DNA of 64,000 nucleotides from Methylobacterium sp. J-077. Lineage in GTDB: Bacteria; Pseudomonadota; Alphaproteobacteria; Rhizobiales; Beijerinckiaceae. The stretch is from positions 1-64,000 of the forward strand of contig NZ_JAKSYJ010000160.1 in assembly GCF_022829365.1 (NCBI RefSeq), written 5' to 3'. The stretch's first letter is position 1; every line of letters begins with the position of its first letter. Below, one piece after another: positions 8,266 through 15,564 of this stretch. The position numbers and the translations under genes are program-made. The notes beneath the pieces were generated by a model. That model had not been told where the DNA came from and ran no database searches. It saw only the letters and a list, made by a program, of their open reading frames with translations.

Positions 8266-9249
8266 TCAGGCGAGGCCGCGGCGGTGCTCCCCCAGGATCC
8301 GCCGGACCGTGCCGGCCTCCGAGCGATAGACCACCGTCTCGGTCTGGATGCGGTCGGGCCGGAACCGGACGCCGCGCAGCAGCGCGCCGTCGGTGACGCC
8401 GGTGGCGGCCACGATCACGTCGCCGCTGGCGAGATCGACCAGATCGTATTTCCTGTGGAGGTCGTCGATGCCCATCTCGGCGGCCCGGCGGCGGCGCTCC
8501 GGCGTGTCGAGGATCAGCCGCCCCTGCATCTGGCCGCCGATACACCGCATCGCCGCGGCGGCTAAAACCCCCTCGGGCGCGGCGCCGGTGCCGAGATAGA
8601 TGTCGATGCCGGTTTCGGCCGGGCTCGCCGTGAAGATGATGCCGGCGATGTCACCGTCCGAGATCAGCCGGACCGCGGCGCCGGCCGCGCGCACCTCGGC
8701 GACCAGGGCTGCGTGGCGCGGACGGTCGAGGATCAGCGCCGTGATCTGGTCGGGCTCGACGCCCTTGGCCCGGGCGAGCGCCGCGATGTTGTCGGCGGGG
8801 CTGGCGTCGAGATCGACCAGACCCGGCTTGTAGCCCGGGCCGATCGCGATCTTCTGCATGTAGACGTCCGGGGCGGCCAGCAGCGAGCCGCGCTCGGCCA
8901 TGGCCATCACGGCGATGGCCCCGGGCATATCCTTGGCGCAGAGCGTCGTGCCCTCCAGGGGATCGACCGCGATGTCGACCTCCGGCCCCTCGCCCTGCCC
9001 GAGTTGCTCGCCGATGAACAGCATCGGCGCCTCGTCCCGCTCGCCCTCGCCGATCACCACGGTCCCGCGGATCGGCAGGCTGTTGAGCTCGTCGCGCATC
9101 GCGTCCACGGCCGCTTGGTCGGCGGCCTTCTCGTCGCCCTTGCCGCGAAGCCGCGCCGCCGCGATGGCGGCCCGCTCCGTAACGCGGGCGAGTTCAAGGG
9201 CGAGCGTGCGCGGGACGCCACGCGGTTCGGACTTGGGGGCCACGGCCAT
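8266..9249 (-). CDS. glpX: class II fructose-1,6-bisphosphatase
   Basis: A 327-residue GlpX-type phosphatase that converts fructose-1,6-bisphosphate (in many alphaproteobacteria also sedoheptulose-1,7-bisphosphate) to the monophosphate in gluconeogenesis and related cycles. Metal and substrate motifs: GEGERDEAPM (67-76), VDIAVDPLEGT (91-101) and ISDGDIAG. Length fits the family. It lies 142 bases downstream of hom on the same strand; the hom-glpX order is conserved in Alphaproteobacteria. The gap between them is AT-richer than its surroundings and may hold a glpX promoter. Confidence 0.95.
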   Translation of the reverse strand: MAVAPKSEPRGVPRTLALELARVTERAAIAAARLRGKGDEKAADQAAVDAMRDELNSLPIRGTVVIGEGERDEAPMLFIGEQLGQGEGPEVDIAVDPLEGTTLCAKDMPGAIAVMAMAERGSLLAAPDVYMQKIAIGPGYKPGLVDLDASPADNIAALARAKGVEPDQITALILDRPRHAALVAEVRAAGAAVRLISDGDIAGIIFTASPAETGIDIYLGTGAAPEGVLAAAAMRCIGGQMQGRLILDTPERRRRAAEMGIDDLHRKYDLVDLASGDVIVAATGVTDGALLRGVRFRPDRIQTETVVYRSEAGTVRRILGEHRRGLA

Positions 9250-9391
9250 CGTTTCCTAACCTGTGTCCGGGCCCGATCTTGGAGTCGGATCCCGTCTTGA
9301 TCGTCGACCGGCACCGGTCAACCTACACGAGGCGTAACATTATCACTTATCTTGCATCAAGATTTAGGCACTTTGCCCATTTGATGCACTC

Positions 9392-10708
9392 TTATTCCCG
9401 CTCGATGCGGATCACCTGCGGCGGTTCGGCCAACAGGCCGTCGGCGTCGATCGCGTCGAGGGCCGCGCGAATCGTGCCCTCGGTGGCTGCATAGGTGATC
9501 AGAACCAGTGGCACCGGCCGGCCCGAGCGCCCGCGCGGATCGGACCCAGCGCTCTCGGTCCGGCGCTGCAGGATGCTTTCCAGGGAAATCTCCCGCTCGG
9601 CCATCCGCTGCGCGACGCCCGCGGCGACGCCGGGCCGGTCATGCACGGTGAGGCGAATGTAGTAGCCGCCCTCGTGGCGCTGCATCTCGACCCGCTCGCT
9701 GGCGCGCATCGCGGCGGCCGGCACCCCGAAGGTCGGGCGCACGATGCCACGGGCGACGTCGGCGATGTCGGCGACCACCGCGGAGGCGGTCGCCTCGCCG
9801 CCGGCGCCGGGGCCGATCAGGGTCAGCTCGCCGACGGCGTCGGCATCGATGGTGACCGCGTTGGTCACGCCCATCACCTGGGCGATGGCGGAGGATTTCG
9901 GCACCATGGTCGGGTGGACGCGCTGCTCGATCCCAGCCTCCGAGGCCTGGGCGACGCCGAGCAGCTTGATCCGGTAGCCGAGCTCGTCGGCCATGCGCAG
10001 ATCGAGGGGCTGCACCCGGGAGATGCCCTCCACCGATACGCCATCGACATCGATGGCGGTGCCGTAGGCGAGGCTCGTCAGGATCGCGAGCTTGTGCGCG
10101 GTGTCGAAGCCCTCGACGTCGAAGGTCGGATCGGCCTCGGCATAGCCCAGGGTCTGCGCATCCCTGAGGCAGGCCTCGAAGGTCAAGCCCTCGCGCTCCA
10201 TGCGGCTGAGGATGTAGTTGCAGGTGCCGTTGAGGATTCCGTAGACGCGGGCGACGGCGTTGCCGGGCAGGCCCTCGCGCAGGGTCTTGATCACCGGGAT
10301 GCCGCCGGCCACCGCCGCCTCGTAGGCGAGCGCCACGCCGTTGGCCTCGGCCAGCGCCGCCAGCGCTGCGCCGTGGCGAGCAAGCAGGGCCTTGTTGGCG
10401 GTCACCACAGTCTTGCCGGCCTGGAGCGCCGCCTCGACCACCTCTTTGGCTGGTCCCTCGGCGCCGCCGATCAGTTCGACGACGCAATCGACCTCTTCCG
10501 AGCGGGCGAGCGACACCGGATCGTCGAACCAAGTCACCCCGGCGAGATCGAGCCCGCGGTCGCGGCCCCGGTCGCGCGACGAAACGGCGGCGACGCGGAT
10601 GTCGAGGCCCGAAGCGCTCAGGGTGTCACGGCGGCGGGCGATCATCCGGACGACGGACGCGCCGACGGTGCCGAGCCCGGCGACGCCGATGCGGTAGCTC
10701 ACTGTCAT
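9392..10708 (-). CDS. hom: homoserine dehydrogenase
   Basis: A 438-residue NAD(P)-dependent homoserine dehydrogenase, reducing aspartate semialdehyde to homoserine for threonine and methionine synthesis. The Rossmann motif GLGTVG is at 11-16, the active-site region holds KTVVTANKALLA, and a C-terminal ACT domain (YYIRLTVHDRPGVAAGVA) probably confers threonine feedback control. The upstream frame is open to 11515, but the ATG at 10706-10708 directly precedes the Rossmann fold. Downstream on the same strand is glpX. Confidence 0.95.
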   Translation of the reverse strand: MTVSYRIGVAGLGTVGASVVRMIARRRDTLSASGLDIRVAAVSSRDRGRDRGLDLAGVTWFDDPVSLARSEEVDCVVELIGGAEGPAKEVVEAALQAGKTVVTANKALLARHGAALAALAEANGVALAYEAAVAGGIPVIKTLREGLPGNAVARVYGILNGTCNYILSRMEREGLTFEACLRDAQTLGYAEADPTFDVEGFDTAHKLAILTSLAYGTAIDVDGVSVEGISRVQPLDLRMADELGYRIKLLGVAQASEAGIEQRVHPTMVPKSSAIAQVMGVTNAVTIDADAVGELTLIGPGAGGEATASAVVADIADVARGIVRPTFGVPAAAMRASERVEMQRHEGGYYIRLTVHDRPGVAAGVAQRMAEREISLESILQRRTESAGSDPRGRSGRPVPLVLITYAATEGTIRAALDAIDADGLLAEPPQVIRIERE

Positions 10709-10806
10709 GATTCCTTCCGTGCCGGGCGCCCGCAGGAAACCGGGTCTCCGATGCGCCGCATCTCTGCAAGAATTCCGTCCGGCCCGCAAGAAAACCGCAG
10801 GCCGGC

Positions 10807-11493
10807 TCAGCCCGCGACAGCGCGGTGCCGGATCGCCGTAGCAACGAGGGCGTAGAGCACCAGGGCGTTGAGGAGGTGCCACAACGCATGCGTGCCGGTC
10901 GGCAGCACCGCGCAGGCGGCCCGGTCGACGGTGCGCGCGGTCAGCGAAATGAGGAACAGCACGCCCACGATCATGAGTCGCCGGCCGGTGCCGACGAAGC
11001 GCGTCTCGGGACGATCGAGCGCCGCCACGGTGAACAACGCCAGCACGGCGGGCAAGTAGTCGATCGAACCGTTGGTGACGGCGGAGATGTCCGAGCCGGT
11101 CAGACCGTCGAGGGTCGGCACCAGCGTGAAACTGAACAGGACGAAGCCCGCGGTGGCCGCCTCGACCCGAAGGCGGGGCAGCTTCAGGAACCGGTGCAGC
11201 GCCAGCGCCAGATAGGCGACGATGAACAGCGTGATCGGCAGGATGTCGGCATACATCGCCCAGGTCACCGCCAGCGTGTGGAACAGGAATGAGCCGATCC
11301 CGACCAGAGCGATCAAACCGGCCAGCCCCAGGCAGGCGCGATCCGGCGGCTCCGCAGCGCGGGCCCGACGCGCCGAGGCGGCGGCGGCCAGCAGGAAGGC
11401 AACGTTCGACGCCGCATTGACCGGCTCGGCCCAGAAATCCGGCCCGGTCCGCTCGCAGTACGCCATCACCGGCTCGAACCACTCCATCGTCAT
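10807..11493 (-). CDS. ceramidase-family (CREST superfamily) integral membrane hydrolase
   Basis: A 228-residue protein with about seven membrane helices. It has the CREST pattern for zinc: Ser68-x3-His72 in GSFLFH, Asp83 in YADILPI, and a C-terminal His202-x3-His206 in THALWH. Alkaline ceramidases and related amidases/hydrolases share this pattern. The ATG at 11491-11493 is chosen, although an ATG at 11503-11505 is possible. It is upstream of hom on the same strand (98-base gap) and divergent from xth. The substrate is unknown: a sphingolipid or hopanoid/other lipid amide is possible, and the family name alone does not establish ceramide hydrolysis. Confidence 0.75.
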   Translation of the reverse strand: MTMEWFEPVMAYCERTGPDFWAEPVNAASNVAFLLAAAASARRARAAEPPDRACLGLAGLIALVGIGSFLFHTLAVTWAMYADILPITLFIVAYLALALHRFLKLPRLRVEAATAGFVLFSFTLVPTLDGLTGSDISAVTNGSIDYLPAVLALFTVAALDRPETRFVGTGRRLMIVGVLFLISLTARTVDRAACAVLPTGTHALWHLLNALVLYALVATAIRHRAVAG

Positions 11494-11589
11494 CCCGGCG
11501 CCCATACCGCCCCAATCTTGCGCGGTGGTGGCCTTGTCAGCGCGCCGCGAAGCGCGGATGACGGCCAGGCGACCATCGGAAGCGAGGCG

Positions 11590-12384
11590 ATGCGGATCAC
11601 CACCTGGAACGTCAACTCGATCAAGCAGCGGCTGCCGCATCTGCTCGGCTTCCTCGACGAGGCGAAGCCCGACGTGGTCTGCCTGCAGGAGTTGAAGTGC
11701 CAGGACGAGGCGTTCCCCCGCGCCGAGGTCGAGGGCGCCGGCTACGCGGTCGAGACCCTTGGCCAGAAGGCCTATAACGGCGTGGCCCTGCTGGTGCGTG
11801 CGCCGCTCGCGATGAGCGAGATTCAGCGCGGCCTGCCGGGCGACGAAACCGACGAGCAGTCCCGCTACATCGAGGCCCTGATCTCCGGCGCCGACACCAA
11901 GCCGGTGCGGGTGGCCTCGATCTACCTGCCGAACGGCAACCCGGTGGACAGCCCGAAATACCCCTACAAGCTCGCCTTCATGGAACGGCTGCAGCGCCAC
12001 GCGCGCGCCCTCATGGCGGACGAGAATGCCGTGGTGCTGGCGGGCGATTACAACGTCATCCCCGAACCCGCCGACGCGGCCGACCCGGAGGCGTGGCGCT
12101 CGGACGCGCTGTTCCTGCCCAGCACCCGGGCGGCGTTCCGCGCGCTCCTGGCCGAGGGCTACACCGACGGCCTGCGCGCCTGCGACCCGCGCGACGGGCT
12201 CTACACCTTCTGGGATTACCAAGCTGGCTGCTGGCAGCGGAATGCCGGCATCCGCATCGACCACCTGCTGCTCTCACCCCAGGCCGCCGACCGTCTGGTC
12301 TCGGCCGCCGTACAGAAGCACCTGCGCGGTTTGGACAAGCCGTCCGACCATGTGCCGGTCACGGTGGAGCTGACGGCGGGGTAG
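11590..12384 (+). CDS. xth: exodeoxyribonuclease III
   Basis: A 264-residue Mg-dependent AP endonuclease/3'-exonuclease for base excision repair. The endonuclease/exonuclease/phosphatase fold motifs are intact: NVNSIKQRLPH near the N-terminus, CLQELK with the metal-binding Glu, LAGDYNVIP, RIDHLL and the C-terminal SDHVPV. An open frame extends to 11518, but ATG 11590 begins the canonical MRITTWNVNS. A GC-rich hairpin (CGGGGCG 12395-12401 / CGCCCCG 12412-12418) follows the stop without a T-tract. Confidence 0.95.
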   Translation: MRITTWNVNSIKQRLPHLLGFLDEAKPDVVCLQELKCQDEAFPRAEVEGAGYAVETLGQKAYNGVALLVRAPLAMSEIQRGLPGDETDEQSRYIEALISGADTKPVRVASIYLPNGNPVDSPKYPYKLAFMERLQRHARALMADENAVVLAGDYNVIPEPADAADPEAWRSDALFLPSTRAAFRALLAEGYTDGLRACDPRDGLYTFWDYQAGCWQRNAGIRIDHLLLSPQAADRLVSAAVQKHLRGLDKPSDHVPVTVELTAG

Positions 12385-12519
12385 AGCGCGCTCCCGGGGC
12401 GTGAACCGTGGCGCCCCGTCCAGGGCCTTCGTGTCCACCATAGGGCGGTCGGTGTACACAACGGTCGTTTCACCAGCGGATCCGATAGGCGCGCAGCGTC
12501 GCAAACGGACTAACCAACC

Positions 12520-13026
12520 ATGCCGGCCCGCCCCCTCGTCCTGTTCCCTGATTCTCGGCTCTCACTTCCGGCCGCCCCGACCGATGCGTTCGGGCCCGAT
12601 CTGAAAGCCGTTGTGGACGATGTGTCGGACACGCTCATGGCCGCGAGCGCCATCGGCCTGACGGCACCGCATATCGGCATCTCCGAGCGCGTCATGGTGA
12701 TCCGGCTGTCGCCGGATGAGGATCTGCGCCTCTACGTGAACCCGGAAATCCTCTGGGCCTCCCCCGACACGGAGACCCACGACGAGGGCAGCGTCAGCAT
12801 GCCGGGCGTGCGCGAGCGGATCACCCGGCCAGCCCGCATCCGGTTCGGCTTTCGCGACCTCGACGGATCGACCCACCAGGAGGAGGCGGAAGGCTTTTTC
12901 GCTGCCGTCGTCCAGCATGAGATCGATCAGCTCGACGGCGTCTTCTGGATCGATCGCCTGTCCCGACTGAAGCGGGATCGTCTGCTCAAGCGCTTCGAGA
13001 AGCTGAAATCGGCTTCTTCCCTGTAA
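12520..13026 (+). CDS. peptide deformylase homologue lacking metal ligands
   Basis: A 168-residue protein with the full length and layout of peptide deformylase, the metalloenzyme that removes formyl from nascent N-termini. All three active-site motifs are altered. The GxGLAAxQ motif reads GLTAPH with His51 for Gln. EGCLS reads EGSVS with Ser91 for the metal-binding Cys. HExxH reads HEIDQ, keeping His133 and Glu134 but with Gln137 for the second metal-binding His. Two of three metal ligands are thus lost, so ordinary deformylase activity is unlikely. The frame is uninterrupted, arguing for a retained, perhaps regulatory or binding role. No fmt is adjacent. It lies between xth and a GST pair. 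Confidence 0.85.
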   Translation: MPARPLVLFPDSRLSLPAAPTDAFGPDLKAVVDDVSDTLMAASAIGLTAPHIGISERVMVIRLSPDEDLRLYVNPEILWASPDTETHDEGSVSMPGVRERITRPARIRFGFRDLDGSTHQEEAEGFFAAVVQHEIDQLDGVFWIDRLSRLKRDRLLKRFEKLKSASSL

Positions 13027-13171
13027 GCGATTGCCAAAGCGCGCGCCGACGAAGTCAATCTCAGCGCTGCGCAAGCAACTATGGAAGATCAAAGGCTTAG
13101 ACGCACGCCGCCGATTGCAGCGCGATCGGCATCGGGTCTAGGAATCCACCGATTTTTCGGGGGATTCGATC

Positions 13172-13795
13172 ATGATCGTCTATGGCAGCAGCATTTCGCC
13201 CTTCGTGCGCAAGGTCCTCGTGGCTCTGGCCGAGAAGCGTATCCGGTACGAGCATCGTCCGGTGGCCCCACAGGCGGAGGATCCGGGTTTCCGGACCGCG
13301 AGCCCCCTGGGCAAGATCCCAGCAATCGACAATGGCGGTTTTCGGCTGGCCGATTCAAGCGCGATCCTCGACTATCTCGAGCGCCAGTCGCCGCTTCCCG
13401 CGCTCATCCCGGCCGACCCCGAAGACGCCGCCCGCGCCCGCTGGTTCGAGAAGTTCGGCGAGGTCGAATTCAACCGTCAGCTCTCGGTCGTGTTCACGGA
13501 GCGCTTCCTGAAGCCGCGGCTGTTGAAGGTGCCGGGCGACGAGGCGCTGGCGCAGCAGGCGATCGACACGGATCTGCCGCCGCTGTTCGATTACCTGGAA
13601 TCGCAGATCTCCGGACCGTTCCTGGTCGAGAGCGCGTTCGGGATCGCCGACATCGCGGTCGCGGCCCCGTTCCACAATCTCCGGCTCGGTCAGGTCGAAG
13701 TCGACGCCGCGCGCTGGCCGAAGTTGGCAGGCTGGGTCACCCTGACTCTCGACCGGCCCTCCTTCGTCACGGCAATCGCCGCCCCGGCTTGGTGA
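13172..13795 (+). CDS. glutathione S-transferase family protein (copy 1)
   Basis: A 207-residue GST with N-terminal thioredoxin-like and C-terminal helical domains. The N-terminus MIVYGSSISPFVRKV places Ser9-Pro10 at the usual catalytic position. The G-site motif is present as GKIPAI followed by LADSSAILDYLE. The C-terminal FLVESAFGIADIAVA is the conserved N-capping region. It is a close paralogue of the gene at 13919-14542, same length and motif order. GGGGGATT precedes the ATG. It likely conjugates or reduces electrophiles; the substrate is unknown. Confidence 0.9.
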   Translation: MIVYGSSISPFVRKVLVALAEKRIRYEHRPVAPQAEDPGFRTASPLGKIPAIDNGGFRLADSSAILDYLERQSPLPALIPADPEDAARARWFEKFGEVEFNRQLSVVFTERFLKPRLLKVPGDEALAQQAIDTDLPPLFDYLESQISGPFLVESAFGIADIAVAAPFHNLRLGQVEVDAARWPKLAGWVTLTLDRPSFVTAIAAPAW

Positions 13796-13918
13796 GCTCC
13801 GTAACCTGATCGTAAATCACTGAGGGTGGCCCGGTCGGCAGGCCGACAATCGGCCCTATCTCCACCGCTATGGATCGGCGGATCGACATCCGGCGGTCCC
13901 GTCCCCGATGGAGTTCCA

Positions 13919-14542
13919 ATGATCGTCTACGGTACCGGTTATTCGCCCTACGTCCGCAAGGTCCTGGTCGCGCTCACCGAGAAGAACGTGCCCTACGAGC
14001 ATAGGCCGGTGATGTTCCACGCACCGGACCAGGACTTCCAGGCGGCCAGCCCCCTTGGAAAGATTCCGGCCATCGAGGATGGCGGATTCAAGCTGGCGGA
14101 TTCCTCGGCGATCCTCTGGTATCTGGAGCGCAAGCATCCGACCCCGGCCCTGGTCCCGGCGGACCCGCAGGCGCTCGGCCGCGCGGTCTGGTTCGACAAG
14201 TTCGGTGACACCGAGCTGTTCGCGAAGCTCGTCGTGCCGTTCGTCGAGCAGGTCCTGAAACCCAATATGATGGGCCAGCCCACCGACGACGCTGCTGTCG
14301 CCAAAGCCCTCGACAAGGACCTGCCGCCGCTGTTCGACTATCTGGAGCGGCAGATCTCGGGGCCATACCTCGTCGGCGACGCGTTCAGCATCGCCGACAT
14401 CTCGATCACCACCGGCTTCTACAATTTTCACTTGGCCGACGCGCAGGTCGATGCCGGCCGCTGGCCGAAGCTTTCGGCTTATGTCGCCGAGATCCTGGCG
14501 CGCCCCTCGTTCAAGGCCGCGCAAGACGCCAAGAAGGGCTGA
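13919..14542 (+). CDS. glutathione S-transferase family protein (copy 2)
   Basis: A 207-residue GST, tandem paralogue of the preceding gene. Ser9-Pro10 (GYSPYVRKV), GKIPAIEDGG, LADSSAILWYLE and YLVGDAFSIADIS mark the thioredoxin-like and helical domains. A further start is possible upstream in frame (13826), but ATG 13919 gives the same N-terminus as copy 1 and has GGAG just before it. The 123-base spacer and shared orientation suggest duplication and possible co-expression. A hairpin at 14567-14597 follows the gene. Confidence 0.9.
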   Translation: MIVYGTGYSPYVRKVLVALTEKNVPYEHRPVMFHAPDQDFQAASPLGKIPAIEDGGFKLADSSAILWYLERKHPTPALVPADPQALGRAVWFDKFGDTELFAKLVVPFVEQVLKPNMMGQPTDDAAVAKALDKDLPPLFDYLERQISGPYLVGDAFSIADISITTGFYNFHLADAQVDAGRWPKLSAYVAEILARPSFKAAQDAKKG

Positions 14543-14566
14543 GCCCGCACGGCGGCGGCTTCAGAA

Positions 14567-14597
14567 CCTGCCGCTGTTTTCCGGAAACAGCGGCAGG
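14567..14597 (+). terminator. 13-bp hairpin after the GST pair
   Basis: Arms CCTGCCGCTGTTT (14567-14579) and AAACAGCGGCAGG (14585-14597) are perfectly complementary around a 5-base loop, followed by GTCCTGCTCTTTCTT. This is a plausible intrinsic terminator for the plus-strand GST genes, 24 bases after the stop. The T-tract is imperfect. Confidence 0.55.
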
Positions 14598-14615
14598 GTC
14601 CTGCTCTTTCTTATC

Positions 14616-14660
14616 GCATGATGATTTCGGAAAACCGGAATCCACTTTTCCGCATCAGGC
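14616..14660. repeat. REP-like imperfect palindrome
   Basis: The segment begins GCATGATGATTTCGG, contains AAAACCGG and CCACTTTTCC, and ends CGCATCAGGC, forming an imperfect palindrome. Very similar GCATGAT...TTCGGAAAACC...CCACTTTTC...ATCATGC elements are dispersed in Methylobacterium and Bradyrhizobium genomes (recollection, not searched). It sits between convergent GST and ExoR-like genes, the usual location for such elements. Confidence 0.5.
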
Positions 14661-14661
14661 T

Positions 14662-15564
14662 TCAGTGCCGCCGCCGGATCGATCCGACGGTCTGGAGCTG
14701 GCTCTGGGCCTCGGCTCGGTCGTCCTCGTTGGCGGCCGCCCAGTTCTTGTCGTAGAGCGCCACGATCCAGTCGTCCTTGCGGCCCTCGGCACCCTCGCGG
14801 GCCAGAGACAGCCACATCAGGCCCTTCACGCGCTGGATCGGCACGCCGCCCAGCCCGTTCAGGAGCATGTCGCCAAGGAGCGCCTGAGCCGGGTGATGGC
14901 CCTTCTCCGCCGCCAAGTTGAACCAGCGCGCCGCCTGCCGGGGATCGGCCTCGACGCCGGTGCCGTCGAGGTAGAGGCGGGCGAGGTTGTACTGCGCGTT
15001 CGGCTCGCCGTAATACGACGCCGCGTAGTTGAACATATCGTAGGCGCGCTCAGGGTTCGGACGCACGTAGGTGCCCTTGATCCCCTCCAGGAAATAGGTG
15101 CCGAGCGCCGTGAACGCGCTGCCGGTCACCGCGGAATTCTGCGGATCCGGGCCATCGTCGGTGCTAGCATCCGCGATCCGGGAGAAGAACTCGAACGCCT
15201 TCAGGTCGTCATGGGGCACGCCGTCGCCCTCAGCGTACATCCGGCCGAGCTTCCACAGCGCCAGCGCATGACCCTGGCCGGCGGCGTATTCGAGGGCGCG
15301 GGCGGCGCCCTGCTTGTCGCCGGCATTGTACTCGCGCACGCCGGCGCGCAGCGCGTCCTTGGCCGAGCGGTAGCTCTTGTCCGCCACCGGCACCTGCACC
15401 GGCGTGCGAACGCTGGCGTCGAGCGCCCGGGGGGCATCGGTGGGCAGGGCAAGCAGGACCAGGACGCCGGCCGCCGCCGCGATCTGGCCGAGGAAGCGGG
15501 ACCGACCGGGATCGGCCCCGGCCGGCGCCCTGCGCCGGCTGAGGTCAGTCCTAGACGTCCGCAT
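14662..15564 (-). CDS. ExoR-like Sel1-repeat exported protein
   Basis: A 300-residue protein with an N-terminal hydrophobic segment (residues about 28-42, AAAAGVLVLLALPT) likely to be a signal peptide, then four to five Sel1-like repeats (ALEYAAGQGHALALWKLGRM, YNLARLYLDGTGVEAD, RWFNLAAEKGHHPAQ). The arrangement closely resembles ExoR of Rhizobiaceae, the periplasmic inhibitor of the ChvG/ChvI (ExoS/ChvI) acid-sensing system. No chvGI is in the window, so the role is inferred. Its start (15562-15564) overlaps the end of ilvD by 14 bases, implying translational coupling to a biosynthetic gene. Confidence 0.75.
   Translation of the reverse strand: MRTSRTDLSRRRAPAGADPGRSRFLGQIAAAAGVLVLLALPTDAPRALDASVRTPVQVPVADKSYRSAKDALRAGVREYNAGDKQGAARALEYAAGQGHALALWKLGRMYAEGDGVPHDDLKAFEFFSRIADASTDDGPDPQNSAVTGSAFTALGTYFLEGIKGTYVRPNPERAYDMFNYAASYYGEPNAQYNLARLYLDGTGVEADPRQAARWFNLAAEKGHHPAQALLGDMLLNGLGGVPIQRVKGLMWLSLAREGAEGRKDDWIVALYDKNWAAANEDDRAEAQSQLQTVGSIRRRH

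Noticed and set aside
9250..9391. Riboswitch or promoter in the hom-glpX gap
   Set aside because: The gap is AT-richer, but no conserved riboswitch core and no -35/-10 pair with correct spacing could be fitted.
12395..12418. GC hairpin after xth as intrinsic terminator
   Set aside because: 7-bp stem with a 10-base loop and no T-tract; too weak to list as a terminator.
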